DNA from: Paracoccaceae bacterium
Lineage (GTDB): Bacteria > Pseudomonadota > Alphaproteobacteria > Rhodobacterales > Rhodobacteraceae
Direction: 5' to 3'
Assembly (NCBI GenBank): GCA_013214715.1
Contig: JABSSB010000235.1
Location: 1 to 5,031, forward strand
Length of the DNA stretch: 5,031 bases
Below, in pieces: positions 1 to 5,031 of the stretch (the first letter of the stretch is position 1; every line of letters begins with the position of its first letter). The notes below the pieces were generated by a model. That model made no database searches. It was not told where the DNA came from and worked only from the letters and a program-made list of their open reading frames with translations. The position numbers and the translations under genes are program-made.

Positions 1-1
1 A

Positions 2-1372
2 GAGTTGGGGATCAAAGTGCTTTTGCCCGAAGCGCGCGAGATCCTGGCCAAAGGCGGCGCGGTGATCCGCGACGAGGATATGGTCTTTTTCGGCCGGGAC
101 ATGGTCGATGCCGCGCTGGCATCTGCGCCCAAATCCTTTGCCCTATGCGGCGCCGTGGCCGCACGCGACTTGCAGATGGAACTGGGCTGTCTGGCTGTTC
201 AGCCGGGCGCAGGTGCGCCCCATGCGACGGATCTTGTGCGTGGGCGCCGTCCGGGCAGCTTGCAGGATTTCACCGAATTCGTGCAGCTTATTCACGGCAT
301 TGACGCGTTGCATATGGTGCCGCCGGTGGTGGAGCCGCAGGACGTGCCGCCGAACACGCGCCATTACGCCATGACGCGTGCGATCATGGCCAATAGCGAC
401 CGCGCGCCCTTTGTCTTTTCGCGTGGGCGCGGACAGGTGATGGACTGCCTTGAGATGGTGCGCGATTTTCGCGGCATGTCCGATAAAGACTTCATGGCCG
501 ACAGCCATGTTTACACCATCGTCAACACCAACTCCCCCCGTCAGATCGATATTCCGATGGCGCTGGGTCTGATCGATTTTGCCCGGCATGGACAGATGGT
601 GATTGTCACGCCCTTTACGCTCATGGGGGCGATGGCGCCGATTACGGTGGTCGGTGCTTTGACGCTCAGCCATGCAGAGGCATTGGCCGCAATCACTCTG
701 ACGCAGTTGGCCAGGCCCGGTGCGCCGGTGACCTATGGCACCTTCACGTCGAATGTGGACATGAAATCAGGTGCCCCGGCCTTTGGCACGCCCGAGCAGG
801 TGCGCGCCACAATCGGGGCCGGGCAATTGGCGCGGCTGGTCGGGCTGCCCTGGCGGTGTGCTGCCGGGTCGGCGGCCAATATCAACGATGCGCAAGCCGC
901 GCATGAGACAGAGATCAGCGCCTGGGCCTGTATGCTGGCGGGATCGACCATCATGATCCACGGGGCAGGGTGGCTGGAGGGTGGTCTGACGGTCTCTTAC
1001 GAAAAGCTGATCACCGACATGGAGATGATCCAGACCTTTGCCGAGCTGTGCACGCCTACGCCTGCGGGCGAGGCCGAGATCGGGCTGGATACCCTGCGTG
1101 AGGTGATGCCAGGCGGCCATTTCTTTGGTGCAGCCCATACGATGGAACATTATTTGACCGAATTCTACCCGCCTCTGGTCCATGACTGGTCCAATATCGG
1201 CACGTGGGAGGAGCGCGGCGCGCAGGATGCCAGCACGCGTGCCACCGCGATCTGGCAACGGATGCTGCATGATTTCACACCGCCTGCCTGCTGTAACCCG
1301 GACCGTCTGGAGGGATTGGACGCCTTCATCGCCAAGCGCAGCGCCGAGGGCGGCGCCCACCCGGAGGGCTGA
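2..1372 (+). CDS. Trimethylamine methyltransferase (MttB) family protein, 5'-partial
   Basis: The frame is open from the first bases and the visible 456 residues lack the N-terminal ~50-60 residues usual for this ~500-520 aa family, so the true start lies outside the window; the TTG at base 5 is probably internal. The sequence reads as an MttB/COG5598 protein: an N-terminal LPEAREIL segment, a GRRPG stretch, then TIM-barrel-like segments including NTNSPRQID, VTPFTLMGAMAP, GAPAFGTPE and a Gly-rich HGAGWLEGGL segment. There is no in-frame amber codon, so this is a non-pyrrolysine member. Characterised non-pyrrolysine relatives (MtgB for glycine betaine, MtpB for proline betaine, MtcB for carnitine) transfer a methyl group from a quaternary amine to a corrinoid protein in the cytoplasm. 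By inference this one acts on a similar amine; the substrate is unknown. It is the first visible gene of an operon with a TetR regulator and a flavoprotein. The family call is firm, the reaction only probable. Confidence 0.9.
   Translation, partial: ELGIKVLLPEAREILAKGGAVIRDEDMVFFGRDMVDAALASAPKSFALCGAVAARDLQMELGCLAVQPGAGAPHATDLVRGRRPGSLQDFTEFVQLIHGIDALHMVPPVVEPQDVPPNTRHYAMTRAIMANSDRAPFVFSRGRGQVMDCLEMVRDFRGMSDKDFMADSHVYTIVNTNSPRQIDIPMALGLIDFARHGQMVIVTPFTLMGAMAPITVVGALTLSHAEALAAITLTQLARPGAPVTYGTFTSNVDMKSGAPAFGTPEQVRATIGAGQLARLVGLPWRCAAGSAANINDAQAAHETEISAWACMLAGSTIMIHGAGWLEGGLTVSYEKLITDMEMIQTFAELCTPTPAGEAEIGLDTLREVMPGGHFFGAAHTMEHYLTEFYPPLVHDWSNIGTWEERGAQDASTRATAIWQRMLHDFTPPACCNPDRLEGLDAFIAKRSAEGGAHPEG
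1363..1368 (+). promoter_or_regulatory. Ribosome binding site of the TetR gene
   Basis: GGAGGG lies 7 bases before the ATG at 1376, inside the last codons of the methyltransferase gene. It supports the ATG at 1376 as the regulator's start and suggests the two genes are read from one transcript. Confidence 0.7.
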
Positions 1373-1375
1373 GCC

Positions 1376-2053
1376 ATGGCCGCGCCGGTCCTGCACCGTG
1401 ACGATCCCGACGCCGCGCCCTTGGTTGGCAATATAAAGGTCACGCGGCAGGATTGGCTGAACGTGGCGCTGGATGTGCTGGTCTCGGACGGGGTTGAACG
1501 GGTGAAGGTGCTCACACTGGCGGATCGGATGCAGGTCTCGCGCTCGTCCTTTTACTGGTATTTCAAATCGCGGCAGGCGCTTCTGGATGCTCTGTTGGAG
1601 CAATGGCAGGCCAAAAACACTGCTGGCATGGTCGCGCAGGCCCAACAGCCCGCGCAGACCATCACCGAGGCGGTTTTGAATGTGCAGCGCTGTGTGGTGA
1701 ATACGCGGCTTTTTGATACGGCGCTGGATTTCGCTGTGCGGGATTGGTCACGACGGTCGGACAAGGTGCGCGATATTCTGGATCGTTCGGATGCGCGCCG
1801 GGTCGATGCAATTCGCGATATGTTTATGCGCCACGGCTTTGGCGAAACCGAAGCGCTGACGCGGGCACGGGTTTTGTATTACATGCAGCTTGGTTATGAC
1901 ATGGCGCAGCTTGGCGAAACGCCCGCGCAACGTTTGGCCCTTGTGCCGCATTATCTGTTCGTCTTCACCGGCCAACACGCGCCGTCGGGGGAGATCGACG
2001 CTTTCGCCACCTATGCCCGCCATTACATGACGCCAAAGGAGCCCATGCCATGA
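1376..2053 (+). CDS. TetR/AcrR family transcriptional regulator
   Basis: This is a 225-residue protein, a normal length for TetR-type regulators (about 190-230 aa). After a ~22-residue N-terminal extension, residues ~26-72 form the DNA-binding domain. The helix-turn-helix reads ADRMQVSRSSFYWYFKSR (residues ~49-66), matching the family pattern of A-x3-G/Q-V-S-x3-(L/F)Y-x-(H/Y)F-x-(S)K/R. The remaining ~150 helical residues would be the ligand-binding and dimerisation domain and show no motif that names a ligand. The start at ATG 1376 is supported by a GGAGGG site 7 bases upstream, only 3 bp after the preceding stop. The gene sits between a methyltransferase and an oxidoreductase gene in one operon, so it probably controls that operon in response to its substrate or product. 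Its operator would most likely lie upstream of the operon, outside the window. The family is confident; the ligand is unknown. Confidence 0.92.
   Translation: MAAPVLHRDDPDAAPLVGNIKVTRQDWLNVALDVLVSDGVERVKVLTLADRMQVSRSSFYWYFKSRQALLDALLEQWQAKNTAGMVAQAQQPAQTITEAVLNVQRCVVNTRLFDTALDFAVRDWSRRSDKVRDILDRSDARRVDAIRDMFMRHGFGETEALTRARVLYYMQLGYDMAQLGETPAQRLALVPHYLFVFTGQHAPSGEIDAFATYARHYMTPKEPMP
2036..2041 (+). promoter_or_regulatory. Ribosome binding site of the FAD oxidoreductase gene
   Basis: AAGGAG lies 8 bases before the ATG at 2050, within the 3' end of the regulator gene. It supports 2050 as the start; the ATG at 2045 belongs to the regulator's frame and encodes its penultimate residue. Confidence 0.7.
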
Positions 2054-3354
2054 CCCAAACCGCAGACGCCATCATCATCGGCACCGGCATCATCGGCACG
2101 GCGATTGCCTATGAGCTGTCGAAAGTGGGCTGGAAAACCCTGTCTCTGGATCGCAATTCGCAGATCGGGCAGGGATCGACCGCCGGATCCTGTGCGATCA
2201 TCCGGATGCATTATTCGACCTTCGACGGCACGGCTTTTGCCTGGGAAGGCTACCATTACTGGCGCGACTGGGCCGCATATCTGGACTTGCCCGAGGATGG
2301 TCTGGCCAAGTTCAAGGAGGTCGGTTGTCTGGTCATGCAGACCGAAGCGAACGGGCATCTGGACAAACATATGCGCTATTCCAAAGAGCTGGAGTGCCCG
2401 TTCGAGGTGCTGACGCCCGCTCAGATCACCGAGAAGCTGCCGATCTATCAGTTGGACAGTTTCGCGCCCGCCAAACGGCCGGATGATCCCAAGTTCGGAC
2501 ACCCCAATGGTGAGCATCTGAAAGGCGCGGTGTTCTGGCCCAATGCGGGCTATGTCACCGATCCGGCGTTGGCCAGCCAGAACCTGATGCAGGCGGCCGC
2601 AGAACATGGCGCCCAAACCATGATGGGGGCAGAGGTGACAGCGATCCTGCAGGACAACGGGCGTGTGACGGGCGTGGAATTGGCCGATGGCACACAGCTT
2701 CACGCCCCGGTGGTGATCAATGTGGCGGGGCCGGGATCGGCCCAGATCAACGCTCTGGCAGGCGTGCTGGAGGATATGACCATCGAAACACGTCCTTTGC
2801 GGCAAGAGGTCGTGCATGTGCCCGCGCCAGAGGGTTTCGATTTTGAGGCCAATGGCACCATCGTGTCGGACAGCGATATCGCCCTGTATTGCAGGCCCGA
2901 ACATGGCAATCACATTCTGATCGGCTCTGAAGATCCGGAATGCGATCCGCATGTCTGGACAGAAAATGACACCGCCTATGACCGGGATTTCACCGAACAG
3001 TGGACAACGCAGGCCATGCGCTATGGCCAGCGGGTGCCGAGCCTTGGCATCCCCAGCCAGATGCGCGGGGTGGTGGATTTGTATGATGCCTCAACCGATT
3101 GGATTCCGATCTATGACAAATCCAGCCTGCCGGGGTTCTATATGGCCTGCGGATCTTCGGGGAACCAGTTCAAGAACGCGCCGATTGCGGGTAAGCTGAT
3201 GGCTGAGCTGGTGCACTATTGCGAAAGCGGTAGGGATCATGACGCAGAGCCGATGCAATTCACCTTGCCTTACCTCGGTCGGGTGATTGATGCTGGATTC
3301 TATTCGCGCAAACGCCCGATCAACGATGAAAGTAGCTTTTCCGTGCTCGGTTAG
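2050..3354 (+). CDS. FAD-dependent oxidoreductase, DAO family (sarcosine/dimethylglycine oxidase-like)
   Basis: The protein has 434 residues, typical of single-domain DAO flavoproteins (about 370-450 aa). The N-terminal dinucleotide-binding fold is clear: G11-T-G13-I-I-G16 for the FAD pyrophosphate and D34 at the end of the second strand for the adenine ribose. It is followed by QGSTAGSCAIIR (about 39-50), the usual position of the flavin-contacting segment in sarcosine and dimethylglycine oxidases. Near the C-terminus, GFYMACGSSGNQFKNAP (362-378) resembles the second FAD-contacting segment of the family. There is no signal peptide and no C-terminal folate-binding GcvT domain, so this is not a full-length dimethylglycine or sarcosine dehydrogenase. 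Its ATG overlaps the preceding TGA as ATGA, indicating translational coupling with the TetR gene. Linkage to an MttB-type methyltransferase suggests it oxidises a secondary or tertiary N-methyl amine made in the same pathway; this is inference, and an amino-acid oxidase role cannot be excluded. Confidence 0.9.
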   Translation: MTQTADAIIIGTGIIGTAIAYELSKVGWKTLSLDRNSQIGQGSTAGSCAIIRMHYSTFDGTAFAWEGYHYWRDWAAYLDLPEDGLAKFKEVGCLVMQTEANGHLDKHMRYSKELECPFEVLTPAQITEKLPIYQLDSFAPAKRPDDPKFGHPNGEHLKGAVFWPNAGYVTDPALASQNLMQAAAEHGAQTMMGAEVTAILQDNGRVTGVELADGTQLHAPVVINVAGPGSAQINALAGVLEDMTIETRPLRQEVVHVPAPEGFDFEANGTIVSDSDIALYCRPEHGNHILIGSEDPECDPHVWTENDTAYDRDFTEQWTTQAMRYGQRVPSLGIPSQMRGVVDLYDASTDWIPIYDKSSLPGFYMACGSSGNQFKNAPIAGKLMAELVHYCESGRDHDAEPMQFTLPYLGRVIDAGFYSRKRPINDESSFSVLG

Positions 3355-3356
3355 GT

Positions 3357-3393
3357 CCAACTTGTCCTATGACGCCCCTGCCCGGGGAGTTGG
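3357..3393 (+). terminator. Possible weak transcription terminator after the amine operon
   Basis: Just after the stop codon at 3354, CCAACT (3357-3362) and CCCC (3375-3378) can pair with the continuous right arm GGGGAGTTGG (3384-3393). This gives a two-part stem with a 12-base bulge on the left and a 5-base loop. No run of T follows, so it is not a canonical intrinsic terminator; it could be a 3' stabilising hairpin or chance. Confidence 0.25.
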
Positions 3394-3404
3394 TCTGGCA
3401 AAAT

Positions 3405-3418
3405 CAACCTGTCGGTTG
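3405..3418. repeat. Short inverted repeat in the intergenic spacer
   Basis: CAACC (3405-3409) and GGTTG (3414-3418) are perfect reverse complements around a 4-base spacer TGTC. It lies in the only real spacer of the window, about 18 bases before a TTGACA hexamer, so it could be an operator half-site pair or a small hairpin. At 5+5 bases it may also be chance. Confidence 0.25.
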
Positions 3419-3435
3419 CTTAACTCGCGGCCGAT

Positions 3436-3441
3436 TTGACA
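3436..3441 (+). promoter_or_regulatory. Possible -35 element upstream of the sulfotransferase remnant
   Basis: TTGACA matches the sigma-70 -35 consensus exactly, but no convincing -10 box is found 16-18 bases downstream; the sequence there is TGGCAA. It would be placed to drive the sulfotransferase remnant and perhaps read on into the sulfatase. An alternative -10-like hexamer TATAAC at 3629-3634, about 40 bases before the sulfatase ATG, has no good -35 partner. Confidence 0.2.
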
Positions 3442-3457
3442 AGGTGAAGCGGGTGTT

Positions 3458-3673
3458 TTGGCAAGTGCGTTTTCGCATGTGATCGGAGTGGGGCTGCCGA
3501 AGACGGGCACGACCACCTTGGCGGCAATGTTCAGACAGCTTGGCTATCGCCATGCTCCTTGTGATGTCGAACTGGTGCATCAAATTGCAGGCGGAGAGCG
3601 GTCCGGGCTGGCCCCAATGCTGGCCCAGTATAACAGTTTCGAAGATTGGTCGTCAACGGGAAAGGTACACTGT
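3458..3673 (+). pseudogene. Truncated sulfotransferase gene, N-terminal remnant
   Basis: Read from TTG 3458 (or GTG 3479), this frame encodes an N-terminal piece of a sulfotransferase-family protein. Residues 12-21 are GLPKTGTTTL, the 5'-phosphosulfate-binding loop of PAPS-dependent sulfotransferases. The following QLGYRHAPCDVEL and YNSFEDW segments match the next conserved region of a bacterial family usually ~200-230 aa long. In intact members the FEDW motif is followed by a proline-rich segment and then the 3'-phosphate-binding region; here homology ends at W64 (base 3649) and those parts are absent. No stop follows: the frame runs straight into the sulfatase ATG at 3674. The frame opens after a TGA at 3437-3439. 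The piece cannot be a working sulfotransferase, since it lacks most of the fold. It is most likely a deletion or recombination remnant whose 3' end now serves as leader for the sulfatase. Family assignment is from motif recall, not from a search. Confidence 0.7.
3658..3665 (+). promoter_or_regulatory. Ribosome binding site of the sulfatase gene
   Basis: The purine-rich GGGAAAGG ends 8 bases before the ATG at 3674. It decides the sulfatase start: the upstream frame is open back to 3440, but this site plus the signal peptide directly after ATG 3674 make 3674 the real start. Confidence 0.6.
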
Positions 3674-5031
3674 ATGCGAAGTTTTTTGCGAGAACTGGCA
3701 CAAGCGTCGGCAGGGATTGCGATAGCTGCCCTGGCTTCGACAGCATGGGCTCAGGATAACGGCGACAAGCCGAACATCTTGGTGATCTGGGGCGATGACA
3801 TCGGCTGGCAGAACCTGACCTCATACGGTATGGGCACCATGGGGTACACCACGCCGAACATCGACAGGATAGCCAACGAAGGCATTCGCTTTACGGACCA
3901 CTACGCGCAGCCCAGCTGCACAGCTGGACGCGCGGCCTTCATTACCGGGCAATACCCCATCCGCTCCGGCATGACGACGGTAGGCCAACCCGGGTCGCCT
4001 TTGGGCCTTCAGGCAGGGTCGCCCTCACTGGCTGACTACATGAAACAAGCAGGATATCGCACAGGTCATTTCGGCAAGAACCATCTAGGCGACCGCAATG
4101 AGCATCTGCCGACGCGGCATGGCTTTGATGAGTTCTTCGGCAACCTTTATCACCTGAACACACAAGAAGAAGCCGAGCAAAGAGACTACCAGCGTTTTGG
4201 CGAAGCTTTCTCCGGTTCTCTTGAAGCCTATGAGGAAACGTATGGCACGCGAGGTGTTATCCATAGTTTTGCGACCGAAACGGATGATCCAACCGAGCAA
4301 CCGCGCTTTGGCAGGGTCGGTAAGCAAACCATTGAGGACACCGGCCCGCTAACCCAAGAGCGGATGAAGAACTTTGATGCAGGCGAGGTAATCCCGCTAG
4401 CACTTGACTTCATGGCCACATCCCACGAGGCGGGAGAGCCGTTCTTTGTCTGGCTGAATACGAGCCGGATGCATCTGTATACTCGGCTGAACGACGAATG
4501 GCGCTATGCGGCGGAGGAGTACACCTCTGAGGCCGACATACATGGCAGTGGTATGCTTCAGCACGATCATGACGTTGGCATTGTGCTCGATTGGCTCGAC
4601 GAGCAGGGCCTGAGTGACAACACAATCGTTTGGTATTCGACGGATAACGGGCCTGAACATTCGTCTTGGCCGCACGGGGCCACAACCCCATTTCGGGGTG
4701 AGAAGATGACCACCTATGAAGGCGGTGTCAGAGTCCCATCCATGATCCGTTGGCCGGGCCAATTGGAAGCTGGCAAAACCCTCAACGGCATTCAGGCGCA
4801 TCAGGATATGTTCACTACGTTGGCCAGTGCTGCTGGTATCGAAGACGTTGCCGCACTCGCAATGGAGCAGGAGCAGCAATTCATCGATGGCGTCGACAAT
4901 CTGGCTTATTGGAAGGGCGAGCAAGCGGCCTCGAACCGCACACATATCTTCCACTATTACGAAAGCGTTTTGACGGCGGTTCGGATGGGGCCGTGGAAGT
5001 TCCACTTCTCGACCAAGGAAGACTATTATGC
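3674..5031 (+). CDS. Arylsulfatase (sulfatase family S1), secreted, 3'-partial
   Basis: The frame is open from ATG 3674 to the window edge, giving 452 complete residues of a protein that is usually ~500-560 aa. Residues 1-26 form a Sec signal peptide: charged start, hydrophobic IAIAALAS core, and a cleavage site after AWA, so the enzyme should act in the periplasm or outside the cell. Sulfatase features follow in order: metal-binding D41-D42 in IWGDDIGW; the formylglycine motif C82-T-A-G-R86; GKNHLG with K135 and H137; H267 in SRMHLYT; metal ligands D324-N325 in STDNGPE; and K344 in FRGEK. All expected active-site positions are present, so the visible part looks functional. It hydrolyses sulfate esters after a maturase converts Cys82 to formylglycine; no maturase gene is in the window, and the substrate is unknown. 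Codon use is less GC-biased than in the upstream operon (more ATA, CTA, GTA, AGA and AGG), hinting at a different origin. The gene directly follows a sulfotransferase remnant in the same frame. Confidence 0.93.
   Translation, partial: MRSFLRELAQASAGIAIAALASTAWAQDNGDKPNILVIWGDDIGWQNLTSYGMGTMGYTTPNIDRIANEGIRFTDHYAQPSCTAGRAAFITGQYPIRSGMTTVGQPGSPLGLQAGSPSLADYMKQAGYRTGHFGKNHLGDRNEHLPTRHGFDEFFGNLYHLNTQEEAEQRDYQRFGEAFSGSLEAYEETYGTRGVIHSFATETDDPTEQPRFGRVGKQTIEDTGPLTQERMKNFDAGEVIPLALDFMATSHEAGEPFFVWLNTSRMHLYTRLNDEWRYAAEEYTSEADIHGSGMLQHDHDVGIVLDWLDEQGLSDNTIVWYSTDNGPEHSSWPHGATTPFRGEKMTTYEGGVRVPSMIRWPGQLEAGKTLNGIQAHQDMFTTLASAAGIEDVAALAMEQEQQFIDGVDNLAYWKGEQAASNRTHIFHYYESVLTAVRMGPWKFHFSTKEDYY

Noticed and set aside
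5..7. TTG as the start of the methyltransferase
   Set aside because: The frame is open upstream of it to the window edge, no ribosome site can be seen, and the protein would lack the usual N-terminal region of the family; it is most likely an internal Leu codon.
767..1645. Long open frame of 292 codons on the minus strand
   Set aside because: It lies antisense to the methyltransferase and regulator genes, has no recognisable motifs, is rich in His, Arg and Gln as expected for a shadow frame of GC-rich coding sequence, and crosses a gene boundary.
2023..2952. Long open frame of 309 codons on the minus strand
   Set aside because: It is fully antisense to the flavoprotein gene, whose FAD motifs and codon pattern are clear. 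The reverse translation shows no family motif and has shadow-frame composition.
3540..3725. Small + strand frame of 61 codons starting at 3540
   Set aside because: It overlaps the sulfotransferase remnant and the sulfatase start in another frame, lacks a ribosome site and has no recognisable motif.
4397..5005. Open frame of 202 codons on the minus strand
   Set aside because: It is antisense to the sulfatase, which carries conserved active-site residues over the same bases; the reverse frame shows no domain.
3458..5031. A single genuine sulfotransferase-sulfatase fusion enzyme
   Set aside because: The sulfotransferase part is too short to fold or bind the full PAPS cofactor, and a secretory signal peptide with its own ribosome site begins at the junction, so separate translation of the sulfatase is more likely.

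Overview
The window looks like an alphaproteobacterial chromosome, most likely from a marine Rhodobacteraceae (roseobacter-type) strain. It is GC-rich in its first two thirds, favours GC-ending codons, and its gene families (non-pyrrolysine MttB-type methyltransferase, DAO-family flavoprotein, marine-type arylsulfatase) are typical of that group. This placement comes from protein character and composition, not from a marker gene. All supported genes lie on the + strand.

Bases 2-3354 hold a tightly packed three-gene operon: the 3' part of a trimethylamine methyltransferase (MttB) family gene, a TetR/AcrR-type regulator 3 bp later, and an FAD-dependent DAO-family oxidoreductase whose ATG overlaps the regulator's stop codon (ATGA). 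The likely theme is catabolism of a methylated or quaternary amine. The MttB-like protein would remove a methyl group, the flavoprotein would oxidise the resulting tertiary or secondary amine, and the regulator would sense the substrate. The substrate cannot be read from the sequence, and no corrinoid-protein gene is visible here.

Bases 3355-3457 are a short intergenic spacer with two small inverted repeats, a possible weak terminator and a TTGACA hexamer. From about 3458 to 3649 there is a remnant of a sulfotransferase gene: its N-terminal phosphosulfate-binding loop and the next ~50 residues are recognisable, then the similarity stops abruptly. The remnant's reading frame continues without a stop into the next gene.

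From 3674 to the window end is a secreted arylsulfatase with signal peptide, formylglycine motif and metal-binding residues, truncated only by the window edge. Its codon use is less GC-biased than that of the upstream operon. The broken sulfotransferase fused in frame to an intact-looking sulfatase is the most unusual feature and suggests a recombination or deletion junction near 3650-3657.
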